Source: Candidatus Sumerlaeota bacterium
GTDB lineage: Bacteria; Sumerlaeota; Sumerlaeia; SLMS01; JAHLLQ01
Assembly (NCBI GenBank): GCA_030156535.1
Contig: JASGMJ010000015.1
Span: forward strand, 36,102-100,101
Direction of reading: 5' to 3'
Length of the DNA: 64,000 nucleotides
Shown: positions 55,969 through 64,000 of the stretch, in pieces
How positions within the stretch are numbered: the stretch's first letter is position 1
Layout of the letters: each line of letters starts with the position of its first letter
The notes under the pieces: generated by a model
What the model saw: the letters and a program-made list of their open reading frames with translations, nothing else
The model's database searches: none
What the model was told of the DNA's origin: nothing
Translations under genes and position numbers: made by a program

Positions 55969-58900
55969 ATGTTTTCGCGTTTCTTCATTGATCGTCCGGT
56001 GCTCGCATCGGTCATCTCCATTCTGATCTTTTCGGTCGGTCTCGTGGCGCTTTCCAATTTGCCGGTCGAACGTTTCCCGCAAATCACTCCGCCGACGGTG
56101 ACGGTGTCGGCGTACTATCCCGGCGCGGATGCCGAGACGGTGGCGCAGTCGGTGGCGACACCGATTGAGCAGGAACTGAGTGGGGCGGAGGGGCTGATCT
56201 ACTATCAGTCCTACGCGGGCAACGACGGTTCGTTGCGCCTTACGGTATACTTCGAGGTTGGAACGGACCTCGATATTGCGGCGGTTGAGATTCAGAACCG
56301 CCTGAGCCGTGCCGAGTCACGCCTGCCCGAGGAAGTCTCCCGTCAGGGCATCACGGTCGAGAAAGCCTCCGACAGCATGTTGATGATCGCGAGCCTGAAG
56401 TCGACCAACCCCGAGCACGATGCGGTCTTCCTCAGCAACTACGCGCAGATCAACATGCTCGACACGATCCGGCGTATTCCGGGGATCGGCAGCGCCACGG
56501 TGCTGGGTGCGCGCGACTATGCCATGCGCGCCTGGCTGGATCCCGATCAGCTGATGGCAAAGGGCCTGACCATCAACGAAGTTGCTGCGGCTGTGCGCGA
56601 CGAGAACAACGTCTACGCAGCAGGAACAATCGGCGGCGAACCCGTGAGCAACGGCCCGGATCTGACCCTGCCTGTTCTGACGCCCGGCAGGATGCGCAGT
56701 GCCGAGGAATTCTCCAAGATTATTCTGAAGGCGAACCCGGATGGGACGGTTTTGCGGCTGAGTGACATTGCGCGGTTGGAACTCAGTGCCAAGTCCTTCA
56801 GCACCGAGGGGCGTCAGGACGGCGAAGCAACGGCCCTGATTGGAACGTACCTGCAACCCGATGCCAACGCCCTCGATGCTGCCCAAGGCTTTGAAGAGAC
56901 CATGCAGGAACTGGCGAAGAACTTCCCGGAGGGAGTGTATTACGAGCTTCCCTACGATACGACGCCGTTCATCGAGGCGGGCATCGATGAAGTGACGCAC
57001 ACGTTTCTGGAAGCGAGCCTGCTCGTTTCGCTCGTGGTGCTGATCTTTCTGGGAACGTGGCGGGCGACGCTGATTCCGCTGTTGGCGGTTCCCGTGTCGA
57101 TTGTCGGCGCGTTCGCCGGCATGTATGCACTGGGCTTCTCGGTGAACACGCTCACGTTGTTCGGCCTGGTGCTGGCGATCGGCATCGTCGTGGACGATGC
57201 CATCATCGTGGTGGAGAACGTGGAGCGCCTGATGCACGAAGAGCATCTGCCCGCGCGCGAGGCGACGATCAAGGCGATGGAGCAGGTCTCCGGGCCGCTG
57301 ATCGCCATCGTGCTCGTGCTTTCGGCGGTGTTCATTCCCGTGGGTTTCCTGGGAGGCTTGACGGGCGAACTCTATCGTCAGTTCGCCGTCACAATCGCGG
57401 TGAGCGTGGCGATCTCGGGTTTCTGCGCGCTGACTCTCAGCCCGGCTCTGGCCGCCGTGCTGCTGCGCCGCGAGGTTCAGCGCAAGGTCTTCATCTTCCG
57501 CTGGTTCGATTCGGCCTTCGGACTGTTCACGCGCTTCTATCGCGGACTGGTGCGGCAATCCATCCGCTTCGGCTACATCACGATCCTGCTGTTCATCGGC
57601 ATGATCGTACTGACCGTGAAAATATTCAACGAAACGCCTGGTGGCTTCATTCCGCAGGAGGACCAGGGATTTCTGATCGTCGGCGTGATTCTGCCTCCGG
57701 GTGCCTCGCTCGACCGCACTTCCGCCGTGATTGAAGAGGTGGAGGACTTCCTGCTGGCGCAGCCGGAGGTCGAGCACACCGTCTCGCTTGCCGGTATGGA
57801 CATTCTCTCGGGCTTCTCGGCCAACACGGCTGGCGGTGTTCTGTTCGTCAAGCTGGCGCCGTGGGACCAGCGCATGGGGCCGGGTCAAAGCGTTGAGGCA
57901 CTGGTCGGGCGGACAGGGAAAGAGTTCGCCGCGCTGAAGGAAGCGATCATTATTCCGCTGAATCCGCCTGCCGTTCATGGCCTTGGGCTTCGCGCCGGCA
58001 TTGAGTTCCAACTGCAGGACCGCACGGGCGGAAGCCTTAACGACTTTGCACAGATCGTCACCGAGTTCACGGAAACAGCAAACAACGACCCCGGATTGCA
58101 GAGCGTGATGACGACGTTCAATGTGTCGTCACCTCAGCTCTTTGTGGACGTTGACCGTCTGAACGCCAAGATGCGCGGAGTCGAAACGAGCGACGTTTAC
58201 GAGGCGCTCCAGACGATTCTTGGCACTTTGTACGTGAACGACTTCGAGCAGGAAGGGCGCATCTTCCAGGTTCTCCTCAGCGCGGATTCGGAATACCGGG
58301 ACAACCCCTCGGACATCGGCAGGCTCTATGTGCGCAACAAGGACGGCGGAATGGTGCAGCTCTCGGGCATCGTCTCCACGGAGTTCCAGAGTGGCCCGGC
58401 AATCGTCAGTCACTTCAACGGATTCCCCGCCGTTCAGATTACCGGCGAACCCGTTGAAGGCAAGAGCACGGGCGAGGCGATCGAGACGATCGAGAAACTG
58501 GCTGCCGACACGCTTCCACCCGGATACGTCGTGGAATGGAGCGGCGCGAGCTACCAGGAGATCAAGGCGAGCGGCGAGGCATTCACCGTGATCGGCATGG
58601 GACTGTTCGTCGTGTTCCTGGTGCTGTGCGGACTCTACGAGCGCTGGACGCTGCCGATTGCCGTGCTGCTTGGCGTTCCGGCGGGGGCATTCGGCGCGAT
58701 CATCGCCCTGCACCTGCGCGGCATTCCCAAGGACATCTACTTCCAGATCGGCCTGCTGACGCTGATCGGCCTGGCGGCAAAGAACGCGATTCTGATCGTG
58801 GAGTTTGCCAGCGAGCTGCGGCGCGGCGGCATGGGGATCGTTGACTCGGCGGTGGAGGCCGCGCGTGTGCGTCTGCGCCCCTTCGTCATGACCTCGCTCG

Positions 58901-59154
58901 CGTTCATCCTCGGCATTCTGCCGCTGTTCCTGGCGACCGGTGCGGGTGCCGCGGGGCGCCGCTCGATTGGAACGGGAGTCATGGGCGGAATGATCGCCGC
59001 CACCTTCCTCGACATGTTGTTCGTCCCCATGCTGTTCGTCATCGTTCAGTGGACGGGCGAGAAGGGCTCCGCCCTCTTCCACCGCTTGCAGGGCGTGCAC
59101 ACCATTCCCGCCAAAGCCACCGTCTCTCCGACCCCGGAAGGAACACCAGAATGA
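55969..59154 (+). CDS. RND efflux permease, HAE1/AcrB type
   Basis: A 1061-residue inner-membrane pump of standard length, with twelve predicted helices. It starts with MFSRFFIDRPVLASV and keeps the usual elements: GADAETVAQSVATPIEQ, the helix-4 proton-relay pair in AIGIVVDDAIIVVENVER, and GGFIPQEDQG. It exports drugs, dyes or detergents by proton antiport. It begins 40 bp after the adaptor gene and overlaps the channel gene by 4 bp (ATGA). The substrate range is unknown. Confidence 0.97.
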   Translation: MFSRFFIDRPVLASVISILIFSVGLVALSNLPVERFPQITPPTVTVSAYYPGADAETVAQSVATPIEQELSGAEGLIYYQSYAGNDGSLRLTVYFEVGTDLDIAAVEIQNRLSRAESRLPEEVSRQGITVEKASDSMLMIASLKSTNPEHDAVFLSNYAQINMLDTIRRIPGIGSATVLGARDYAMRAWLDPDQLMAKGLTINEVAAAVRDENNVYAAGTIGGEPVSNGPDLTLPVLTPGRMRSAEEFSKIILKANPDGTVLRLSDIARLELSAKSFSTEGRQDGEATALIGTYLQPDANALDAAQGFEETMQELAKNFPEGVYYELPYDTTPFIEAGIDEVTHTFLEASLLVSLVVLIFLGTWRATLIPLLAVPVSIVGAFAGMYALGFSVNTLTLFGLVLAIGIVVDDAIIVVENVERLMHEEHLPAREATIKAMEQVSGPLIAIVLVLSAVFIPVGFLGGLTGELYRQFAVTIAVSVAISGFCALTLSPALAAVLLRREVQRKVFIFRWFDSAFGLFTRFYRGLVRQSIRFGYITILLFIGMIVLTVKIFNETPGGFIPQEDQGFLIVGVILPPGASLDRTSAVIEEVEDFLLAQPEVEHTVSLAGMDILSGFSANTAGGVLFVKLAPWDQRMGPGQSVEALVGRTGKEFAALKEAIIIPLNPPAVHGLGLRAGIEFQLQDRTGGSLNDFAQIVTEFTETANNDPGLQSVMTTFNVSSPQLFVDVDRLNAKMRGVETSDVYEALQTILGTLYVNDFEQEGRIFQVLLSADSEYRDNPSDIGRLYVRNKDGGMVQLSGIVSTEFQSGPAIVSHFNGFPAVQITGEPVEGKSTGEAIETIEKLAADTLPPGYVVEWSGASYQEIKASGEAFTVIGMGLFVVFLVLCGLYERWTLPIAVLLGVPAGAFGAIIALHLRGIPKDIYFQIGLLTLIGLAAKNAILIVEFASELRRGGMGIVDSAVEAARVRLRPFVMTSLAFILGILPLFLATGAGAAGRRSIGTGVMGGMIAATFLDMLFVPMLFVIVQWTGEKGSALFHRLQGVHTIPAKATVSPTPEGTPE

Positions 59155-60674
59155 ACCGCAAGTTTCCCTTCATGAAGACAACAAGCACGCTGACTCTTCT
59201 CGGTGCCCTCCTGGCCTCCACGGCCTGCGTCGTTGGCCCCGACTATGAACCGGCCGAACTCGACGTTCCGGCGCAATTCGTCGAGGCACCCGGCGACACG
59301 CCGGACGCTGCGTCGCTCGAACAGTGGTGGAAGACGTTCAACGACCCCGTGCTCGACGCACTGGTAGCCGAAACGCTCGCCGCCAACGACGACCTGCACG
59401 TGGCATTCGCGCGGCTGAACGAAGCACGCGCCCTCGCTGGACAGTCGCGGACGCAATGGCTGCCCGATGCTTCGCTCTCCGCCGGGCACACCTACCGCCG
59501 TCAAAGTCTCACCACTCCCGAGATGGAAGCCGCTGGCGTGGGACGCACGGTTCCCCGCAGCTCGGTGGACCGCGACTCGGACTTTTTCGACACGACGTTC
59601 GATGCCCAATGGGAGGCGGACTTGTGGGGACGCGTGCGCCGCTCGGTGGAGGCCGCCGACGCCACCACGCAGGCGCGTTTGGAGGACATGAGCGCGGTGC
59701 GCGTCAGCGTGCTCGGCGAACTCGCCGCCAACTACATCCGCTATCGCGAGACGCAAACGCGCCTTGCCCTGAACGAGCGCCTTCTGGCCTCGCAGCGCGA
59801 AACGCTGCGCCTGACGCGGGTGCGTTTCGAGCAGGGGGCGGGCGACGTGCTCGACGTGCATCGCGGCGAGGCTCTCGTGGCCACAACGGAAGCGTCGATC
59901 CCGGCACTGAGGGCACGCGAGGCCGAACTGGCGGCCGCGCTCTCGGTGCTCGCCGCCCAGCCGATCGGGCAACTGCGCGAACTTCTCGGTCCGGCCGGAG
60001 TCATTCCCGCCGTTCCCACCGAACTGTCCGCCGCCGGCGTTCCGGCCGACCTCCTGAGACGGCGCCCGGACTTGCGTGCCGCCGAGCAGGAACTCCGCGC
60101 CGCCATCGCCCGCATTGGCATGGAGAAAGCCGACTACTACCCGCGCTTTACGCTTTCGGGCAGCCTGGGTTGGACCGCCACGGAGATGGGCAGCTTCAAC
60201 GCGGACAGCAGCCTGACCGGCGGGTTCGGGCCACGCGTCTCCTGGGCCTTCCTCAACATCCCGGAAGTGCGCAAGCGCGTCGAAGCCGCAGGGGCACGCG
60301 CCGAAGCTTCGCTCGCCACCTACCAAAAGACGCTGCGCGTTGCCGTTGCGGAAGTCGAAACCGCCGCCGCCGGATGGCGGGAAGAGGAAAGCCGCCACGC
60401 TGCCCTCGAACGTGCCGTGGAGCACTACCGCAAGTCCGTGGAACTCTCGCGCCAGCGCTACACTGCCGGCGAGGAGTCCTACCTCGACGTCCTGGACGCC
60501 GAACGCCAGCGCCTCGACGCGGAAAACAGCCTTGCCACGAGTGCCGCCGAACGCGCGCGCCAACTCGTCGCCCTCTACCGCGCCCTGGGAGGCGGATGGA
60601 CCCCCGAACAAGCCGAAGCCGAAACCGAAACCGCAGAATCCGATTCAACCGTTGACAGCAAAACGGGGGGATGA
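59151..60674 (+). CDS. Outer-membrane efflux channel lipoprotein (NodT/OprM type)
   Basis: A 507-residue outer-membrane factor. The lipobox LLASTAC puts the lipid Cys near residue 26, and VVGPDYEPAELDVP follows as in OprM. Two outer-membrane efflux repeats with long helices follow (LDALVAETLAANDDLHVAFARL; RARQLVALYRALGGGW). It forms the trimeric exit duct for the RND pump. Its ATG overlaps the permease stop. A second Met, at residue 8, is a possible alternative start. Confidence 0.95.
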   Translation: MNRKFPFMKTTSTLTLLGALLASTACVVGPDYEPAELDVPAQFVEAPGDTPDAASLEQWWKTFNDPVLDALVAETLAANDDLHVAFARLNEARALAGQSRTQWLPDASLSAGHTYRRQSLTTPEMEAAGVGRTVPRSSVDRDSDFFDTTFDAQWEADLWGRVRRSVEAADATTQARLEDMSAVRVSVLGELAANYIRYRETQTRLALNERLLASQRETLRLTRVRFEQGAGDVLDVHRGEALVATTEASIPALRAREAELAAALSVLAAQPIGQLRELLGPAGVIPAVPTELSAAGVPADLLRRRPDLRAAEQELRAAIARIGMEKADYYPRFTLSGSLGWTATEMGSFNADSSLTGGFGPRVSWAFLNIPEVRKRVEAAGARAEASLATYQKTLRVAVAEVETAAAGWREEESRHAALERAVEHYRKSVELSRQRYTAGEESYLDVLDAERQRLDAENSLATSAAERARQLVALYRALGGGWTPEQAEAETETAESDSTVDSKTGG

Positions 60675-60729
60675 CTGATCACACAGGCAACATGCACTTC
60701 CCGCAGTTGCCGGAAAGATGAGGTTCCTC

Positions 60730-61362
60730 ATGGCCAGACCGAGTTCCCGCGAAAAGATTCTCGCCGCCACAGAAGCCCTCGTGACGCGGGTCGGCGCCGT
60801 TCATCTGACGCTGGACGCCGTGGCTGAAGAAGCCGCCATGAGCAAGGGCGGCCTGCTCTATCACTTCAAGACGAAACGCGAACTTCTCCAGGCCCTCGTC
60901 GTCGAGCACCTGAACGACAAACTCGAAGCACTGGCGGAGCAACGCGCCCTGCTACGCGGCGCCAACGCCTCCGCGCTGGAAACGCACCTCAAAGTCAATC
61001 TGTGCGCGGAGGACGCTTCCTCGCGCAAGATGGGGGTGGCGTTGCTTGCCGCCATCGCCAACGACCCCACGCTGCTGGTCCCGATTGAGGAGCGCTTCGA
61101 CGACATTCTGTCCGAGGTGTGGGGAACGGATGAAGCCTTCAACCCCGACGCCGCGCTGTTGTGGCTGGCGGTCGAGGGACTGCGCTTCTTCAACCTGATG
61201 GGAATCCAGCCCCTGACGCCCGAACAACGGGAGAAGGTCACGGCCAGGGTCTTGCAATTGGCCAGCGACCTTGGCGAGGGCGGCAGCCTGCACGCCACAA
61301 ACAAGCCCGCGCCCGGCGAAAAACAGCCCGGCGCAAAGGAACCAGCGGCAGAAAAAGAGTGA
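60730..61362 (+). CDS. TetR-family repressor of the RND operon
   Basis: A 210-residue regulator. The N-terminal helix-turn-helix (ILAATEALVTRVGAVHLTL, then AEEAAMSKGGLLYHFKTKREL) is typical TetR; the rest is a ligand-binding domain. ATG 60730 has GAGG upstream, but ATG 60718 is also possible. It follows the channel gene by 55 bp on the same strand. Two TetR-type palindromes before the adaptor gene are its likely targets, giving autoregulation. Its stop touches the tRNA gene end. Confidence 0.92.
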   Translation: MARPSSREKILAATEALVTRVGAVHLTLDAVAEEAAMSKGGLLYHFKTKRELLQALVVEHLNDKLEALAEQRALLRGANASALETHLKVNLCAEDASSRKMGVALLAAIANDPTLLVPIEERFDDILSEVWGTDEAFNPDAALLWLAVEGLRFFNLMGIQPLTPEQREKVTARVLQLASDLGEGGSLHATNKPAPGEKQPGAKEPAAEKE

Positions 61363-61438
61363 TGGTGGAGCTGAGGGGACTCGAACCCCTTACCTTCGCA
61401 TTGCGAACGCGACGCTCTACCAGATGAGCTACAGCCCC
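61363..61438 (-). tRNA. tRNA-Ala(CGC)
   Basis: A 76-nt tRNA with a complete cloverleaf: acceptor GGGGCTG with CAGCTCC (one G-U), D arm GCTC/GAGC, anticodon stem TCGCG/TGCGA with loop TTCGCAA (anticodon CGC, reading GCG), T arm AGGGG-TTCGAGT-CCCCT, and encoded 3' CCA. It lies directly after the tetR stop on the opposite strand. There is no integrase or attachment duplication beside it. Confidence 0.97.
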
Positions 61439-61926
61439 ACAAGGGAGGCGAAAAGTGGCGGAGACCGGGGGGCGCTGTCAAGAGCAAGGCGCGGGAAATT
61501 GCCTCCCACGCGTCGCAGGGACCGCGTCTTCGCCCCGGATGAAGCCCCGGCCGCGGAGCGGCCCAACCTCGAATAGCCGCGGGTGAGCGAAGCGAACCCG
61601 TGGTCAGCGGCGTTACAGTCTCCGCGCCCCGAAGGGTGCGCCACAAAACGATGCGTTGCCGGAAAGCGCCAAGCTCTTGTGGCGGCCCTCCGGGACGCGA
61701 AATCAACAACGCGCCGGTACCCCCGGCTCGCTGCGCTCGTCGGGGGCTATTCAAGGTGACGCCCCTGACGGGGCTAATGATGGGTGCATCCTGCAACATA
61801 ACGATACCCCTTGCAGGCCAAGGGAATCGGCATCTCACTCCAACGTAGTGACAAGCACTGAAGTGCTGGGCTACGATCAATCGTCCCTGCGGGACTCCCT
61901 TCTTTGACTGACGGCGGCTGCCGCTT
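61439..61926. repeat. Intergenic region with a chain of short palindromes
   Basis: 488 bp without a supportable gene. It contains several small inverted repeats: CCCCCG (61720-61725) with CGGGGG (61741-61746) around a GCTCGCTGCGCTCG core, GCCCCTGACGGGGC near 61761-61774, AGCACTGAAGTGCT near 61855-61868, and GTCCCTGCGGGAC near 61885-61897. They look like dispersed intergenic palindromes of the REP type; no origin or RNA gene is recognisable. Confidence 0.6.
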
Positions 61927-63564
61927 TCAATCGGCGCTCTTCTTCGTGCTGATTCGTGAGATTCGTGGTTCTCTCTTCTCCCGCTTGCCTGCCCCCCGCC
62001 TGAGGATCACGTACCCGTCCACCTCAAACACGATCTCCCACTCCGGGCTCGCCAGCCGCCGGAAGACTTCCTCGCGTTCGGCGCGTTTCTCCTCTCCCCT
62101 CAGGTCGGCGGGAAACTGCGTCTGATCGAGAAACACGTACTCGACCTCGTCGAGATACGGCAGCCGCACGGGGAGCTTAATGCGGCGGTTCGGCACTTTG
62201 TTGAAGAGTTCGTACTGGGCGGCGACGGGGGCATCGCGGGGAATCTCGCGGGCAACCTCGGCGGCCAGGAGTTGGTGCTCGCTCGCCGGAATCGGCCAGC
62301 GCCTCAGCCCGTCCGTGCGCGTCGGCAGCCAGATTGAAACAACCCCCACGACGGCAAACAGCACGGCCACTCCCCGCCGCGCCACCAGGCCCCGCGCACC
62401 CGACCAGCCCACCAGTGCGCCCGCCCCCCGCACCGTTGCATAGAACAGCAACGGAAGCGCCGGGTAGCTGTAGTAGTAATGCAGGTCGCGCACGAGCACA
62501 TCGTCGGCAACGCCGTACAAGCCCGCGGCCACGACGACGAGCCAGACCGCGCGCCAGTCCGCCAGCGCGACGAGCCCCGTGGACAGCAGAAGGTCCAGCA
62601 CCGGACGCCGCAGCATCCGCCCGAGCGTCTCGACGGGATGCGTCAGCAGATAAACGAACACACTCCCCATCGAATCCCCCATCGTGTGGTAGCGCGCGAT
62701 CGGCGTGTTCCCGGCCGCACTGTAGATCGCCGCGCCGGAAAGCTGGATCACGGCCAGCGAAAACACCCACCACGCCGCCGCAACCCCCAGCGTCCACCCC
62801 GCCCAGCCGCGCAGCTCGCGGTCGCGCAGCGATTCGATGGCCAGATGCAGCCCGAAGAGCCCGATGACCAGTGCGTAGGTTTCCTTGCAGCACAACGCCC
62901 ACAGCATCCCGGCGGCATACAGGCGCGGCGACCGGCGCTCCAGAGCCAGAAACATCGCAAAGAAGCCGAGCGGCCCCAACGCCTCCTGGTGATTGGCGAG
63001 ATGAATCGACCCCGTGAAATGGTTGCACAGGTATAGCGCGGCAACGGCCAGCGCGGCGGCATCGTGCTTCAACACCCGCCGCGCCCAGAAAGCCAGCGGC
63101 ACGGCGGCAAGAACCAGCCCGGCGTTCTGGAACGTCAGGTAGGTCATCACGTGATCCACCAGCAAATACAGCGGCGTGACGAACAGGAAGATCGGCGTGT
63201 AGTGCGCGGCGAACTGCGTCACGCCCGTCTCCCAGTGCACCGGCGACCGCATCCATCGCCCATGCAACGGGCTGTTGCACAGGTGATCGAAAATCCCGGC
63301 GTCGGCCACAAAGATGCGGTTGGCCTGGAACTGCGTCCACGTCACCCACTCGCTCCACCCGAAGACGAGCAGCACCAGCACGCCGAGCAGAACGGCGAAG
63401 GCACGGGGAGAGCCGGGTGCATCGCGGGCGGGCGTTTCGTCTGAAGTCACGGGCAGGACCACCGGGGCCGGTTGGGATGGGCAGCGAGCGTACCAGACCA
63501 ACCCCGGGGGGAAAGCGGCACTTTGCGCGAAAGAGGCAGGACGTTTCGGCCCCGGCAGGCGCAT
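61927..63564 (-). CDS. DUF2079 family polytopic membrane protein
   Basis: A 545-residue protein with about ten membrane helices. DUF2079 features: VADAGIFDHLCNSPLHGRWM after the first helix, THYTPI-like AAHYTPIFLFV, NHQEALGPLGFF and CKETYALVIGLFG. Members resemble glycosyltransferase-type membrane proteins without a proven function. Start is taken as ATG 63564 with AGGGGA upstream; GTG 63450 is possible. The open frame to 63954 would collide with the next gene. The last 12 or so residues are encoded by a degenerate ACGAATC repeat. Confidence 0.85.
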   Translation of the reverse strand: MRLPGPKRPASFAQSAAFPPGLVWYARCPSQPAPVVLPVTSDETPARDAPGSPRAFAVLLGVLVLLVFGWSEWVTWTQFQANRIFVADAGIFDHLCNSPLHGRWMRSPVHWETGVTQFAAHYTPIFLFVTPLYLLVDHVMTYLTFQNAGLVLAAVPLAFWARRVLKHDAAALAVAALYLCNHFTGSIHLANHQEALGPLGFFAMFLALERRSPRLYAAGMLWALCCKETYALVIGLFGLHLAIESLRDRELRGWAGWTLGVAAAWWVFSLAVIQLSGAAIYSAAGNTPIARYHTMGDSMGSVFVYLLTHPVETLGRMLRRPVLDLLLSTGLVALADWRAVWLVVVAAGLYGVADDVLVRDLHYYYSYPALPLLFYATVRGAGALVGWSGARGLVARRGVAVLFAVVGVVSIWLPTRTDGLRRWPIPASEHQLLAAEVAREIPRDAPVAAQYELFNKVPNRRIKLPVRLPYLDEVEYVFLDQTQFPADLRGEEKRAEREEVFRRLASPEWEIVFEVDGYVILRRGAGKREKREPRISRISTKKSAD

Positions 63565-63640
63565 TTTCCCCTGACACCCGCGCCGCGATGTCCTATGCTG
63601 TGTAGAGTGCGTGGGGTGCACAAGCCGGGGGAGGCTCTCG

Positions 63641-64000
63641 ATGAAAACGAAACGCGGTGTTTTTGGAGTGGCGCGGGCGGCGGGACTGGCGGCGGCGGTG
63701 GTGCTCGCCAGTGGCGTGGCTCCCGCGCAGTTGACGCACCCCTTCCGTGTGGACGGTCTGGATGGGACGAACGGGGTGCGGATGAACGCCCTCGGGGTGA
63801 TCACTGAAACGGGTCTCTCCCAGCAATTGGGACGCGCGTTGACAGGCATCGGCGACGTCAACGGCGACGGCTTCGAGGACTTTGCCGTTTCCATGACTGG
63901 CAGGTGCACGAGCGTCCCCGTGGCCTGGCCGCCCTTTGGAACTCGTCTTGTCAATCGGGGCCGGGTCTACGTGGTGCTTGGCCGCGAGCGGCGCTGGTCC
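63641..64000 (+). CDS. Exported FG-GAP (integrin-like) repeat protein, 5' part
   Basis: The first 120 codons of a gene that runs off the window. It has a signal peptide (MKTKRGVFG..., hydrophobic stretch to about residue 30, APAQ cleavage) and an FG-GAP repeat with a calcium loop (GIGDVNGDGFEDFAVS) followed by RVYVVLG. Such repeats build a beta-propeller at the cell surface. The start at 63641 has GGGGGAGG 6 bp upstream. The C-terminus is outside the window. Confidence 0.88.
   Translation, partial: MKTKRGVFGVARAAGLAAAVVLASGVAPAQLTHPFRVDGLDGTNGVRMNALGVITETGLSQQLGRALTGIGDVNGDGFEDFAVSMTGRCTSVPVAWPPFGTRLVNRGRVYVVLGRERRWS

Noticed and set aside
61363..61438. tRNA-Ala as an integration site of a genomic island
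   Set aside because: No integrase, no duplicated tRNA 3' end and no change in gene type on either side.

Overview
The window is a GC-rich, densely coded bacterial chromosome segment with no phage genes, transposases, integrases or CRISPR arrays that I can see. The cell is Gram-negative in type: it has a tripartite RND efflux pump with an outer-membrane lipoprotein channel, periplasmic HtrA, lipoboxes, PilT-type motors and a pseudopilin. Secreted lamin-tail, CotH, golvesin/amidase and FG-GAP proteins, together with the pseudopilin N-terminal style, resemble uncultured lineages near the PVC group, Sumerlaeota or Hydrogenedentota. That placement is an inference from protein style only; no rRNA or other marker settles it.

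Layout. 1-4.0 kb is a translationally coupled haem operon, hemA (3' end)-hemC-hemD-unknown-hemL, followed by an isochorismatase-like hydrolase. 4.7-8.3 kb (minus) holds PBP2 and an exported TPR protein. 8.5-12.2 kb holds dnaX, a pseudopilin and small unknowns. 12.2-17.6 kb (minus) has a 1015-residue secreted amidase/golvesin protein, a DUF819 membrane protein with an extra exported domain, and an orphan receiver. 18-21.9 kb holds gap and tpiA, separated by a MITE-like repeat rather than pgk, then an unknown, a NUDIX hydrolase and a cytidylate-kinase-like protein. 22-24.6 kb (minus) encodes two PilT-family ATPases.

25-35.2 kb is the largest unit: htrA, then moxR, a DUF58 gene, a membrane protein and batA-batB-batC-batD-batE, almost all coupled by overlapping stop/start codons. 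It is a complete Bat (aerotolerance-type) envelope operon. 35.2-46.3 kb is envelope and secretion rich: a YiiX-like cysteine hydrolase, a sugar dehydrogenase, a GH20 lipoprotein, HU, a proline-tailed membrane protein, a lamin-tail protein and a CotH protein. 46.5-54.5 kb holds an MsbA-type exporter, an alpha/beta hydrolase, a DUF5009 acyltransferase-like protein, malQ, an ADP-ribosylglycohydrolase-like protein and a cold-shock protein. 54.7-61.4 kb is an RND pump operon with two TetR-type palindromes in front and its probable TetR repressor at the far end, next to a tRNA-Ala(CGC). The window ends with a DUF2079 membrane protein and the start of an FG-GAP protein.

The most unusual signal is a shared C-terminal tail, small residues followed by Trp-x-[Leu/Val]-[Phe/Tyr]-stop, on three otherwise unrelated exported proteins (sugar dehydrogenase, lamin-tail protein, CotH protein). 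It could be an undescribed sorting or anchoring signal. Other points of interest are a golvesin domain that appears to split an amidase domain, an ADP-ribosylglycohydrolase with changed metal ligands, and several families of short intergenic repeats.
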